A DNA stretch of 64,000 nucleotides from Carnobacterium viridans (GTDB taxonomy: Bacteria > Bacillota > Bacilli > Lactobacillales > Carnobacteriaceae): assembly GCF_900102725.1 (NCBI RefSeq), contig NZ_FNJW01000008.1:806001-870000 (forward strand), written 5' to 3'. Position 1 is the stretch's first letter, and each line of letters starts with the position of its first letter. Below the pieces are notes generated by a model. That model was given only the letters and a program-made list of their open reading frames with translations. It did not search any database and was not told where the DNA came from. Below are positions 18,075-27,003 of this stretch, piece after piece. Both the position numbers and the translations under genes were made by a program.

Positions 18075-20180
18075 ATGAATTCTACTACTAATGAGCAACA
18101 CTTAAAAATAGAACAAGCTGAAAAGATAATTAAAGAGCTTCGTCATCCATCATTTAGGTTGACAAAACAAGACGATAACTTAATGACCACGGTCACTCTA
18201 ACAAAGGATGTTTCAACGGAATTCAAAGAATTTTTCATCTTACATAGAGAAACTGGAAAAAAATATTCTTTTAAAGCAGATAATACTAATGAATTCTATT
18301 CTTTTTCAGTTGACATACGTTCTTTTATTAAAAAATATGTTCCCGAGAATCCAAAAGAACATTTTGAATTTTATTTTACTGTTCGTTATTTAATAGACGA
18401 TCATGAAATCGAAAAAGATGAACCTTTATCTCTGAACCGTTTTACTCATTATGAATCCTTTGGGTTGACGGAAGTACAGGATAGCGGTCATCATCTTTAT
18501 CCTTATTTTAGTCGTAAAACACAAGGATTTTGTTTTACCATCAATATTCCAGTCCGCAGTGTACGCTATATTCAAGATTCAACAATCGATACTCTTCAAT
18601 TGAAAAAAGACACTTTAGCACTAACAGGTACAATCGTAACAAAAGCGATTCCTATTAATCGGGTTGACACTGTAATGGTGGGAAGAAAATTCGGTCATCG
18701 CCAAGTCATCCATTCAGATCATCAACTTACAGATTCAACTGATGGAACACATCTCCATTGTTACGATTATCAAATTAATATAGATTTAGAAGAATGTGCC
18801 CGCGATTTTTTTATCAGCAACACAATTGACGAGGATTTTGATTTATACTTCGAACTGTATTTAAATGGTTTTTTTAATCCGACTATTATTCGTGTGTCTA
18901 ATCCCAGCGATGCAAATGCCAAGAAAAATTACACTAGTTTTTCTTATTCTTATGGAAAAAACACTAAGTTTTTAGCTCCTAATTTTACCGGACAATCAAA
19001 CAACTTTATTCTTTCTGTGACAAATTTTGAAAAAGAAACTGTCGAATATATGAATGAACTCTTCCCCTTTGCGCCTGTTTTACGCCCTTTTTATAGTAAT
19101 CGAGGTATTTGGATCATTGGTGAAACTCCTATGGAAGCTAAAAATAACGGGTGGGCTTTTTATCGTTACATGAGACAACGGTATCCAGAAAAAGAAGTTT
19201 ATTATGTCATTGACAAAACTTCGCCTGACTACGCTAAAGCTGCAGCTTTAGGAGAAGATCACCTTTTGATTTATAAATCAAAAAAATACATTTGGGCTTT
19301 ATTAATGGCACAATTATTGATTACAACTGAAGAACCTTCTGCTATCTTGCCAACACGCAATCCTTTGTGGCTAGATGGATTGAGCGCTAAGAAAGTTGTT
19401 TTGCAGAAAAATGTTCTTGGTTTGCAAGATAGTAGAGCTAGTTTAGAATACGATACTAAGCGATTCAAAGCAGATTTATTTTTTGTCAGTTCAAAAACGG
19501 AGAAACGACTAGCAATCGAAACCTTAAACTTTCCTGAAGATAAAATTTCTATCACTGGTTTACCTCGTTTTGATGAGCTACTAAAGGACGAGTCTCTTTC
19601 AGCAAGTAAACATCAGCTGCTTATTTTTCCGATGAATCATGATTCTGGTTTATACTACCAATCGGACGTCATTGAACATTTGACTTTATCTTTTATTTCG
19701 CTATTAAAAAACCCTATATTTTTAGACTTTGTTCAGCAGTACCAACTAGAGGTTGTAATAGCTCTTCCTACTGCGATGCTCCATTACGTAACAGCCTTTA
19801 CTGAATGTAATTGTACTGTCTTGCTTCAAAGTCAAGAAAACATCCAACAACTGATTAAAGAGAGCAGCCTTTTGATCACAGATGCGGATCCTATTGCTTT
19901 TGATTTTAGTTTCTTACTAAAACCAGTTTTATTTTATCAACCAGATATTAAAACTTTGGCTTCTGAAGTGCCATTTAATTCGACTCATATTTATTTAAAT
20001 GAGCTACCGGGTGAAATTACAACTTCTGAAGAAAGTTTGATTCATTTGCTGGAACAAATCGGTATAAATCAATTTCAGGTTTCTCGTAAAAACCAACAAA
20101 AAGCAGATGCACTGCTTTACTATCATGATACTCAATCAAATCAGCGAATCTATGAAGCAATTACAAATCTTCTTCATTAA
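18075..20180 (+). CDS. CDP-glycerol glycerophosphotransferase homologue with lost catalytic motifs
   Basis: About 701 residues. The C-terminal 360 residues follow the TagF/TarL fold, with GWAFYRYMRQRYPEKEVYYV, LITTEEPS, FFVSSKTEKR and SITGLPRFDELLKD all recognisable. The residues that do chemistry are missing: the family LQHGV motif reads LQKNV (residues 443-447), the HP motif is replaced by ALPTAM (about 563-568), and ITDYSS reads ITDADP (about 601-606). The N-terminal 330 residues are an unrecognised region. The frame opens at 18060, but that ATG is inside the GGAGGTGG site; the start is the ATG at 18075. Function cannot be assumed to be teichoic acid polymerisation; a pseudoenzyme or a different transferase is possible. 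Confidence 0.8.
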   Translation: MNSTTNEQHLKIEQAEKIIKELRHPSFRLTKQDDNLMTTVTLTKDVSTEFKEFFILHRETGKKYSFKADNTNEFYSFSVDIRSFIKKYVPENPKEHFEFYFTVRYLIDDHEIEKDEPLSLNRFTHYESFGLTEVQDSGHHLYPYFSRKTQGFCFTINIPVRSVRYIQDSTIDTLQLKKDTLALTGTIVTKAIPINRVDTVMVGRKFGHRQVIHSDHQLTDSTDGTHLHCYDYQINIDLEECARDFFISNTIDEDFDLYFELYLNGFFNPTIIRVSNPSDANAKKNYTSFSYSYGKNTKFLAPNFTGQSNNFILSVTNFEKETVEYMNELFPFAPVLRPFYSNRGIWIIGETPMEAKNNGWAFYRYMRQRYPEKEVYYVIDKTSPDYAKAAALGEDHLLIYKSKKYIWALLMAQLLITTEEPSAILPTRNPLWLDGLSAKKVVLQKNVLGLQDSRASLEYDTKRFKADLFFVSSKTEKRLAIETLNFPEDKISITGLPRFDELLKDESLSASKHQLLIFPMNHDSGLYYQSDVIEHLTLSFISLLKNPIFLDFVQQYQLEVVIALPTAMLHYVTAFTECNCTVLLQSQENIQQLIKESSLLITDADPIAFDFSFLLKPVLFYQPDIKTLASEVPFNSTHIYLNELPGEITTSEESLIHLLEQIGINQFQVSRKNQQKADALLYYHDTQSNQRIYEAITNLLH

Positions 20181-20200
20181 TCGAATGATTCCAATCATGA

Positions 20201-20349
20201 AAAAAGTTCTTTAACAACTTCTTCTGGAATGGACGGGTTTGCTTACTTGTAGCCATGGGACCTTTACACGGCTACAAGCACCCCCTATTCCTTCAGCAAT
20301 TTTGGATAATCGATTTAATGGATCTATCAACACCAAAAAATATACAGCC
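20201..20349 (-). repeat. Dispersed quasi-palindromic element, core-only copy C (149 bp)
   Basis: Read on the minus strand it begins GGCTGTATATTTTTTGGTGT, has the closing-stem arms GCTTGTAGCC and GGCTACAAG around a nine-base loop (TAAAGGTCC), then AAACCCGTCCATTCCAGAAG. The three internal arms of the full elements are absent, so this is either a deletion derivative or an ancestral core. It lies between the stop codon at 20180 and a terminator at 20351. Confidence 0.75.
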
Positions 20350-20350
20350 C

Positions 20351-20385
20351 AAAAAGACACTTTTTTTCTAAAAAGTGTCTTTTTA
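20351..20385. terminator. Terminator after repeat copy C
   Basis: AAAAAGACACTTTTT (20351-20365) pairs with AAAAAGTGTCTTTTT around a short loop, with T-runs both ways. It would end transcripts from the gene at 18075. Confidence 0.8.
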
Positions 20386-20458
20386 CTTTAATTCTTTAAC
20401 TAGCAAGTGCTATACTTGAAATTGAAAACTGTTACATAAAACCAAGGAGGCTTTATCA

Positions 20459-21517
20459 ATGAAAGAAACCATTTATTTAGGAACCTATACTAAAGGAAAC
20501 AGTGAAGGTATATATGAGATCATCTTAAATACTCAGACAAAACGATTAGAAGAAGCAAAACTTTTAGCAAAAGTAGGCAATCCTACTTATTTAGCTTTAT
20601 CAAATGGAAAAGATATCATTTATTCTGTTAGTAAAACGGCTACTGGTGGTGGACTTGCTGCATTTAAGAAAAAACCTGCAACATCTTATGAAAATACAGC
20701 AACTTTATTTGAGAAAACAAGTGAATTAATTGAAGAAAATGCTGCTCCACCATGTTACGTCGCTTACGATGCCGATCGCTCATTAGTTTATACAACCAGC
20801 TATCATGATGGCTTTGTTTCTGTTTACAAAACAGATAATAAAGGCAACTTAACCTTAACAGATGTTAAGCAACATGAAGGATCCAGCATTCATGAAAACC
20901 AAGAAAAAGCTCATGCACATTACCTTAATCTTACGCCAGATCGTCAATATGTAGTTGCTTGTGATTTAGGGACAGACAAAGTTTACACTTACAAAGTTTC
21001 TGAAGATGGAAAATTAGATTTAGCATCTACGTATACGGCTAAGCCTGGTACAGGTCCTCGTCACTTAGTTTTTCATCCAAATGGTAAATTTGCTTACCTT
21101 GTCGGAGAGTTAACGAGCGAAATTGTTGTATTAGCTTACAATGCTGCTGATGGTTCATTCGAAACTGTACAAACAGTTTCTTCTATTCCAGACACACATA
21201 CTACTTTCAATAGTGGATCAGCTGTGCGCGTTACTGAAGACGGTCGTTTCTTGTATTCTTCTAATCGTGGCCATAATTCAATTGCGGTATATGCAATTAA
21301 TGAAACGGGAGATTCTATTGAGCGTATTCAGTTGATTCCGTCTGAAGGAGATACTCCTCGTGATTTCGCACTAGACCCTTCTGAGCAATTTGTCGTCGTT
21401 GGCCATCAAAATTCTGATAAATTGACTTTATTTGAAAGAGATGCAGAAACTGGTCTACTGTCTCTGCTTCAAAAAGATGTTTATGCTCCAGAATGTGTTT
21501 GTGTCACATTTGACTAA
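20459..21517 (+). CDS. Lactonase-family seven-bladed beta-propeller protein (YkgB type)
   Basis: A 352-residue protein of the 6-phosphogluconolactonase/3-carboxymuconate cyclase family (PF10282 type). Repeated blades are evident: GNPTYLALS, HAHYLNLTPDRQYVVACDLGTD, GPRHLVFHPNGKFAYLV and RVTEDGRFLYSSNRGHNSI. It may hydrolyse 6-phosphogluconolactone in the oxidative pentose phosphate pathway, but family members differ in substrate. GGAGG precedes the ATG at 20459. Monocistronic with a terminator at 21531. No zwf or gnd gene is in view. Confidence 0.86.
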   Translation: MKETIYLGTYTKGNSEGIYEIILNTQTKRLEEAKLLAKVGNPTYLALSNGKDIIYSVSKTATGGGLAAFKKKPATSYENTATLFEKTSELIEENAAPPCYVAYDADRSLVYTTSYHDGFVSVYKTDNKGNLTLTDVKQHEGSSIHENQEKAHAHYLNLTPDRQYVVACDLGTDKVYTYKVSEDGKLDLASTYTAKPGTGPRHLVFHPNGKFAYLVGELTSEIVVLAYNAADGSFETVQTVSSIPDTHTTFNSGSAVRVTEDGRFLYSSNRGHNSIAVYAINETGDSIERIQLIPSEGDTPRDFALDPSEQFVVVGHQNSDKLTLFERDAETGLLSLLQKDVYAPECVCVTFD

Positions 21518-21530
21518 CGCCAAGTAAAAA

Positions 21531-21570
21531 CTAATCTGAACCTATAATGGGTTCGGATTGGTTTTTTATT
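21531..21570 (+). terminator. Terminator after the lactonase gene
   Basis: AATCTGAACC pairs with GGGTTCGGATT (allowing one bulge) around TATAAT and is followed by GGTTTTTT. Confidence 0.75.
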
Positions 21571-21609
21571 TTTATCTCAGTAACATTTATCTCTAATTAA
21601 ACTTATTTA

Positions 21610-21638
21610 TTGTAAGTGATTGTATGGTATGTTATAGT
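21610..21638 (+). promoter_or_regulatory. Promoter of the VOC-VOC-flavin reductase operon
   Basis: -35 TTGTAA (21610-21615), 17-base spacer, -10 TATAGT (21633-21638). Two TATCTC motifs lie just upstream (about 21573 and 21590); they resemble half of the MhqR operator of B. subtilis, but the inverted second half is absent, so this is only suggestive. Confidence 0.6.
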
Positions 21639-21693
21639 TACGTTATAAATTCATTTCATTGATTCATTGTTAGACGAAAGGAGATTTTATTTC

Positions 21694-22596
21694 ATGATTA
21701 AAGGCATCCATCATATCTCAGCTTTCACTAAATCAGCTAGAGAGAATCATTTTTTCTATACCTCTGTTCTTGGATTGCGCTTTGTAAAAAACACAGTCAA
21801 TCAAGAAAATACAGCTGTGCGGCATTTATTTTATGGAGATTATCAAGGAAACCCTGGTACTCTGCTGACTTTTTTTGAATTAAAGAATGTTGGCAGTGCT
21901 TATCCTGAAAATAATTATTTCTCCACAGTTGCCTTAAAAATTCCTAAAGGCATGTTAACGTATTGGGAATCTCGTTTAGCGCGTTATTCAATTGAAACCA
22001 CATTGGATCAAAATGAACCGATTCTATTCTTTAAAGATCCTGATTCCTTTGAACTGTCTCTGATAGAAGTTGATGACGTGATTTTACCTGAGAATGCGAC
22101 TAAGCATTCAGATGTCCCACCCGCAAATCAGATCATAGGAATTTTTGAAAGTTTTCTTAAAGTTGAGCGTCCTGAAGAAACGCTTTCTTTTTTATTCGAT
22201 TATTTAGGTTTATCTTTATCTAATCAAAGACAACGCGTTCAACTTGATCACCAAGATGTTTTCACATCTGTTACTTCTAGCCGAAAGACAAATTTATCTC
22301 GAATGGGAAGAGGATCGATTGACCATATTGCTTATACCGTTCATTCATCTAAAGAGCTAGAAGAGATGTATCAAAAAGCTGTACGAATGGAAATTCCCAT
22401 TGATCAATATGTTGAACGAGGTTATTTTAAAAGCTTATATGTAAAAGAACCAAACGGTCTACGAATTGAATTAGCCACTGAAACTCCTGGCTTTATACTT
22501 GATGAACCCTTTGATACATTAGGAACAACACTAGCACTACCCGCTTTCTTAGAAAACAAACGAGCAGAAATCGAAGCTCAATTGGAGGATTTTTAA
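21694..22596 (+). CDS. VOC-family ring-cleaving dioxygenase-like protein (MhqE/MhqO type), first of a tandem pair
   Basis: A 300-residue two-module vicinal-oxygen-chelate protein. Metal-ligand histidines are expected in IKGIHHISAFT (residues 4-5) and SIDHIAYTV, with a glutamate in GLRIELATETPG. Proteins of this group are induced by quinones and hydroquinones in Bacillus and are thought to open aromatic rings. The longest frame begins with TTG at 21667, but GGAG ten bases before the ATG at 21694 sets the start. The next gene starts two bases after this stop and has its GGAGGA inside this gene, so translation is coupled. Confidence 0.88.
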   Translation: MIKGIHHISAFTKSARENHFFYTSVLGLRFVKNTVNQENTAVRHLFYGDYQGNPGTLLTFFELKNVGSAYPENNYFSTVALKIPKGMLTYWESRLARYSIETTLDQNEPILFFKDPDSFELSLIEVDDVILPENATKHSDVPPANQIIGIFESFLKVERPEETLSFLFDYLGLSLSNQRQRVQLDHQDVFTSVTSSRKTNLSRMGRGSIDHIAYTVHSSKELEEMYQKAVRMEIPIDQYVERGYFKSLYVKEPNGLRIELATETPGFILDEPFDTLGTTLALPAFLENKRAEIEAQLEDF

Positions 22597-22597
22597 T

Positions 22598-23587
22598 ATG
22601 AATGGATTAAAAGGGATTCACCACGTAACAGCTATTACAAGTAGCGCAGAAAAGATTTATGACTTCTTTACGAACGTTTTGGGTGTCCGCTTAGTAAAAA
22701 AGACAGTAAACCAAGATGACATTCAAACGTATCACCTTTTCTTTTCAGATGATAAAGGCAGCGCAGGTACAGATATGACATTTTTTGATTTCCCTGGTAT
22801 TCCTAAAGGTTCAAAAGGAACCAATGATATCTCAAAGACTTCTTTACGCGTGCCAAGTGATGCTGCTTTAGATTATTGGGTCAAACGATTTGATAAATAT
22901 AACGTATCACATAAAGAAATCTCAGAACAATTTGGGGTCAAAGTGTTGGCTTTTCATGATTTTGATGATCAACACTATCAATTGATTTCAGATGAAAACA
23001 ATGTAGGAATAGCTTCTGGTATCCCATGGCATAAAGGCCCAGTTCCAGATGAATTTGCTATTACTGGTTTAGGTCCTATCTTTTTACGTGTGAAAAATTT
23101 TGACTTTATGAAAGAAATTTTGGAGAAAGTCTTGCTGTTTAAAGAGATAGCTAAAGAAGGCAATTATCACCAATTTGAAGTTGGCGAAGGCGGAAATGGC
23201 GCGCAAGTAATTGTTGAGTACAGCGCTCTGCTTCCCGATGCACGACAAGGTTATGGAAATGTGCATCACGTTGCATTCCGTGTAGAGGATCGTGCTGTTT
23301 TAGAAGAATGGATTCAACGAATGAACCAATTTGGGTTGCCAACTTCTGGTTATGTCGATCGTTTTTACTTTGAATCTCTTTATGCCCGTGTATCTCCAGG
23401 TATTTTGTTTGAATTTGCAACGGATGGTCCTGGTTTTATCGACGATGAAGAACATTACGAAATATTAGGTGAAACCTTAGCCTTACCACCAAAATTCAGG
23501 GATCAACGTACCGAGATAGAAAAATTGGTTCGGCCGATAGATACCGTTCGCAGTACAAAAGTATTTCAAAAAGAGTATTTAGATTAA
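22598..23587 (+). CDS. VOC-family ring-cleaving dioxygenase-like protein (MhqA type), second of the pair
   Basis: A 329-residue paralogue of the preceding gene with the same layout: LKGIHHVTAITS at the N-terminus, GYGNVHHVAFRVED at the start of module 2, and GILFEFATDGPGF near the C-terminus, which together supply the usual His-His-Glu metal site. It has a C-terminal extension of about 25 residues beyond its neighbour. The tandem pair probably arose by duplication. The next gene, a flavin reductase, follows 45 bases later. Confidence 0.89.
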   Translation: MNGLKGIHHVTAITSSAEKIYDFFTNVLGVRLVKKTVNQDDIQTYHLFFSDDKGSAGTDMTFFDFPGIPKGSKGTNDISKTSLRVPSDAALDYWVKRFDKYNVSHKEISEQFGVKVLAFHDFDDQHYQLISDENNVGIASGIPWHKGPVPDEFAITGLGPIFLRVKNFDFMKEILEKVLLFKEIAKEGNYHQFEVGEGGNGAQVIVEYSALLPDARQGYGNVHHVAFRVEDRAVLEEWIQRMNQFGLPTSGYVDRFYFESLYARVSPGILFEFATDGPGFIDDEEHYEILGETLALPPKFRDQRTEIEKLVRPIDTVRSTKVFQKEYLD

Positions 23588-23632
23588 AATCTATTTTTAT
23601 AGTTAAAATTAACTTTTAGGAAGTGACCAATT

Positions 23633-24253
23633 ATGTTTCACTATACAGCAGAACAATTAAACAAAAAACAGCAGTACAAATTTGTTAGCGGAAGTGTGAT
23701 TCCACGTCCAATCGCTTGGGTCACCACTTTGTCAAAAGATGGTTCCGTAGTAAATGCCGCTCCTTTCAGTTTCTTCAGTGCAGCATCCAATGAATTACCT
23801 TTATTAACCGTTGCTATCTTAAGAAAAGATGGCGTTATTAAAGACACCGCTCGTAATATTCTTGATCGAAAAGAAGCGGTTGTACACATTGTTGATCAAT
23901 CTGTCGTTGAGGATATGAACCAAACATCTGCCCCACTCTCACCAGACGAGAGTGAGTTGGACCACACAAGCTTAACATTGATTGATAGTCTGAGCGTGCA
24001 GGTTCCTTCTATTGTTGAAGCTAAAATTCGTTTTGAAGGTGTCTTACATCAATATGTACCAATTAAAGATGAGCACGACAATATTGTAACGGACTTCTTT
24101 TTTATTCGAGTAACGGATTTCTTTTTTGACGAGACGGTCTTTGATCAAGAAAAAGAATATATTTTAACGGATAAATTAAATCCCGTTGCACGACTTGCCG
24201 GTAACCAATACGCTACACTAGATGAAGAATTCACTATTGTACGTCCAACATAA
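23633..24253 (+). CDS. Flavin reductase family protein (FMN-binding split barrel)
   Basis: A 206-residue protein with the flavin-reductase-like signature: SGSVIPRPIAWVTTLSKDG near the N-terminus, NAAPFSFFSAASNELPLL for FMN binding, and LNPVARLAGNQYA towards the C-terminus. It may use or supply reduced flavin to the two upstream dioxygenase-like enzymes. AGGAAGTG precedes the ATG. It is the last gene of the cassette and is followed by a disrupted terminator region containing repeat copy D. Confidence 0.87.
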   Translation: MFHYTAEQLNKKQQYKFVSGSVIPRPIAWVTTLSKDGSVVNAAPFSFFSAASNELPLLTVAILRKDGVIKDTARNILDRKEAVVHIVDQSVVEDMNQTSAPLSPDESELDHTSLTLIDSLSVQVPSIVEAKIRFEGVLHQYVPIKDEHDNIVTDFFFIRVTDFFFDETVFDQEKEYILTDKLNPVARLAGNQYATLDEEFTIVRPT

Positions 24254-24257
24254 ACTA

Positions 24258-24287
24258 AGAAAGAGCCGCTCAACAAGAAAAAATTTC
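24258..24287 (+). repeat. Duplicated terminator arm, left copy
   Basis: The segment AGAAAGAGCCGCTCAACAAG followed by AAAAAATTTC nearly repeats 24548-24574 (AGAAAGAGTCGCTCAAGAAA then AAATTTC). The two copies flank element D and differ by one substitution and a two- to three-base indel. Confidence 0.7.
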
Positions 24288-24547
24288 GGCTCAATACTTT
24301 TTAGTGTTGATAACTTAGTTAAATGAATGGCACGAAATTTTTGAAGGAATAGGGTTTGCTTGTAGCCATGCATTAGATTCAATGCGAATTATATAGCGTT
24401 AATGCTTTAGCAGTTACGCTATATTTGAGGCTTGAAAGCTCTGAAGATTACAGGCTTCAGACGTTCCCATGGCTCTCCACAAGCAAACCCGTCTATTCCA
24501 GAAGAATTTTTTTCTTCTATTAAAATAAAACCAATTGATGAAGAGTC
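24288..24547 (+). repeat. Dispersed quasi-palindromic element, copy D (260 bp)
   Basis: Full-length copy. It has left end GGCTCAATAC, outer repeat AGTGTTGATA, closing stem GGGTTTGCTTGT-AGCCATG with CATGGC-TCTCC-ACAAGCAAACCC, arm 1 GCATT...AATGC, arm 2 ATATAGCG (24391-24398) with CGCTATAT (24417-24424), arm 3 TCTGAAG...CTTCAGA, arm 4 AGAAGAA...TTCTTCT, and right end GAAGAGTC. It is flanked by imperfect direct repeats of a terminator arm (24258-24287 and 24548-24574). Confidence 0.9.
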
Positions 24548-24552
24548 AGAAA

Positions 24553-24592
24553 GAGTCGCTCAAGAAAAAATTTCTTGAGCGACTCTTTTTTT
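24553..24592 (+). terminator. Terminator downstream of repeat copy D
   Basis: GAGTCGCTCAAGAAA (24553-24567) pairs perfectly with 24571-24585 and is followed by seven Ts. It ends six bases before the stop of the leftward ABC permease gene. Confidence 0.85.
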
Positions 24593-24597
24593 GGATT

Positions 24598-26253
24598 TCA
24601 TTGTTTTATTGGACGATTGCATTCATGTAAATACAACAGGACTGTACCGATTAAAATAAATAGATTTATACCTAATGTAATGGTACTGATTTCTAACGAA
24701 AGAATGCCTATATTAGCTATTACTCCGAATAATAAAATGATCAGCATACCGCCTAACAGTCCTATTAGGCTCATCATACTCTGCTTAACAAGTTGTGTCT
24801 CATCTTGCCAGTCATAATAAGCCATCCTATTTCCAATAAAAATACCTCCTACTGCTGTAAATAATAAAAAGCTAAGTGGTGTAACGATTATCATAATTGT
24901 TTCAATGAGGCTCGTTTTTAAAGAGATACTAAATAATAGTGAACAGACAAGTGATGTTGGAATCGTAAACGTCAAATTGGTTAGTAAATAACTGTCATAT
25001 AGGGTCTTTGGAGAAATTGGCAATGATTTAATCAACCAGACGTTTTTCCCTTCTAATGCGAGTGAGATAGTGGCTGTATTTGTCATAGAAACCATAGCCG
25101 CAATAATGTAACCAGCAGCATTTTTTGCGATTGGAAAATAGTCAGCTAAATCAAGACTCTGCACTATTTTCTCAGGTCCTATGGTTAATGTACTAATAGC
25201 TAATAAAATGGCAAGAACACAACCAACCAATAAGTTTGTGGCAGCTACTGTTGACTTTAAGATTCGCATCAGTGTCTTTTTATACAATGCCAAAAGCACC
25301 CCACGTTGACGCAACACCCCGATTTTATAATTTCCCTTGCTGCTATGTGAAGACAGTGCTGTATTGATTTGTTTGTATTTTATGGATAACAACTGTAAAA
25401 ATAGGAAGTACAAACCAATAGAAATAATCACAAAGATCAGAAAAGAATGGAGTTTTCCATCCACTACTGCTTCTTTAAACAATTTTATAGGTAAGTATAA
25501 TTGGTTCAATCTATCAGAAATAAAAGGAGCTAAATTCGAAAATGCTTCCGCATTCAGGTTTCCTGTTTGAGAATCAACAAGTTCTCCAAATCCTAAATCT
25601 GCTGTTGAAACAGTCATAAGAAAAATCAAAAACACGACTACTGATCCGATGGAAAGGACTGTAGATACTGCATTTGTGTATTTAAATTTAGAAGAAATTG
25701 CCGTAACTACTGTTCCAAAAACAGCTGCAATAACAGTAGGAATCAAGCTAACTAAAAAGATGCTGACAAACCAAAAAAGATGAGTTATAAAATCAGGCTG
25801 TTCAAAAAATAAATAAATCATTCCCATTGGAAATATAACGAGAAAAGCAATAAAAGTATTCCAAATATACATATTCAAAAAGCGGCTGCTAATAATTGTC
25901 CTTACAGTTATTGGTAAAGACATGACTAAATCATAATCACTAAAATTAAAAAATTCTCCATTTGATTTAAATAATGAAAATGTTAAAGTAAGCACGCTGC
26001 TGATAAAGATAGCAATACTAGGAATCAGGTCTGTCATTCCTAAATAAACATAGCTGTACGCCACTCCACCACAATAAGAAATGATCATAAGTAGAACCAG
26101 GCCAATAGCTACGGCTACTGCAATTTTACTATTTCTTTTGCGTTTATCCTTTTCATAACGAAAAACATTCCAACCAAGTTGCTCTACTAATCTGTTTTTA
26201 GCAAGAAGCCAACTTAGATTTTTCCGTTTTAATTTCGCAGCTTTAGTATTCAT
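24598..26253 (-). CDS. ABC-2 type exporter permease, 551 residues
   Basis: Large membrane protein with about 12 hydrophobic segments and a basic N-terminus (KAAKLKRKNLSW). It resembles the putative ABC exporter group found beside short ATPases (SkfF/PF16949-like) more than the usual 6-helix ABC-2 permease. The ATPase gene lies 24 bases upstream on the same strand and surely encodes its partner. The exported substrate is unknown: peptides, bacteriocins or lipids are possible. No precursor peptide or immunity gene is visible beside it. Confidence 0.82.
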   Translation of the reverse strand: MNTKAAKLKRKNLSWLLAKNRLVEQLGWNVFRYEKDKRKRNSKIAVAVAIGLVLLMIISYCGGVAYSYVYLGMTDLIPSIAIFISSVLTLTFSLFKSNGEFFNFSDYDLVMSLPITVRTIISSRFLNMYIWNTFIAFLVIFPMGMIYLFFEQPDFITHLFWFVSIFLVSLIPTVIAAVFGTVVTAISSKFKYTNAVSTVLSIGSVVVFLIFLMTVSTADLGFGELVDSQTGNLNAEAFSNLAPFISDRLNQLYLPIKLFKEAVVDGKLHSFLIFVIISIGLYFLFLQLLSIKYKQINTALSSHSSKGNYKIGVLRQRGVLLALYKKTLMRILKSTVAATNLLVGCVLAILLAISTLTIGPEKIVQSLDLADYFPIAKNAAGYIIAAMVSMTNTATISLALEGKNVWLIKSLPISPKTLYDSYLLTNLTFTIPTSLVCSLLFSISLKTSLIETIMIIVTPLSFLLFTAVGGIFIGNRMAYYDWQDETQLVKQSMMSLIGLLGGMLIILLFGVIANIGILSLEISTITLGINLFILIGTVLLYLHECNRPIKQ

Positions 26254-26277
26254 ACCTTACAGTACCCTCCTCTTCTT

Positions 26278-27003
26278 TTATAATTCTTGGTTCAGCATGT
26301 CTATAAAAATTTCCTCTAGAGAACTCCCTTTTTTCTCTTTTAACATGTCTTCCATCGTTCCTGAAAAAACAAGTTTCCCATGATTGATCATCGCTACTTT
26401 ATTGCAAAGCTTTTCTGCAGTATCCAGTACATGTGTTGAAAAGAAAACGGAACTTCCCTGTGCACAAAGTTCATTCATGATTTCTTTTAGTACAACCGCA
26501 GCTTTAGGATCCAGGCCTACAAAAGGTTCATCTAATACAAGTAGCTTTGGCTTATGAATCACAGCCGAAATAATAGCAAGTTTTTGTTTCATACCATGTG
26601 AGTAAGAAGAAATTAGGGCTCCCAAGTTTCCAGTGATTTCAAATAAATCTGCATATTTTTTCATGTTCTCTTCTCGAACAGTTGAAGGAACACCAAAAAT
26701 ATCTGCTATAAAATTCAGATACTGAATACCAGTCATATATTCGTATAAATCTGGATTATCTGGTATATAGGCTATCACTTGCTTGCATAAAAGCGGTTCA
26801 GTTTTCATTGAATGACCGTCAATAAAAATTTTTCCTTCTTCATAGTCAAGAATACCCACTATCGATTTGATTGTCGTACTTTTCCCTGCTCCATTATGAC
26901 CAATAAAACCAAAAATATCTCCTTCTTCTACTTTAAAGCTGATATCGTCTACTGCTTTTTTTCCACCTTTATACGTCTTAGTGAAATGTTTGATTGTTAA
27001 CAT
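26278..27003 (-). CDS. ABC transporter ATP-binding protein, partner of the ABC-2 permease
   Basis: A 241-residue nucleotide-binding subunit with Walker A GHNGAGKST, signature YSHGMKQK (variant of LSGGQ), Walker B LLVLDEPFVGLD and switch STHVLD. The frame is open to 27072, but GAGG nine bases before the ATG at 27003 marks the start; the extra N-terminal 23 codons are basic and unlike the family. The upstream gap (27004-27319) holds no gene. Confidence 0.9.
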   Translation of the reverse strand: MLTIKHFTKTYKGGKKAVDDISFKVEEGDIFGFIGHNGAGKSTTIKSIVGILDYEEGKIFIDGHSMKTEPLLCKQVIAYIPDNPDLYEYMTGIQYLNFIADIFGVPSTVREENMKKYADLFEITGNLGALISSYSHGMKQKLAIISAVIHKPKLLVLDEPFVGLDPKAAVVLKEIMNELCAQGSSVFFSTHVLDTAEKLCNKVAMINHGKLVFSGTMEDMLKEKKGSSLEEIFIDMLNQEL

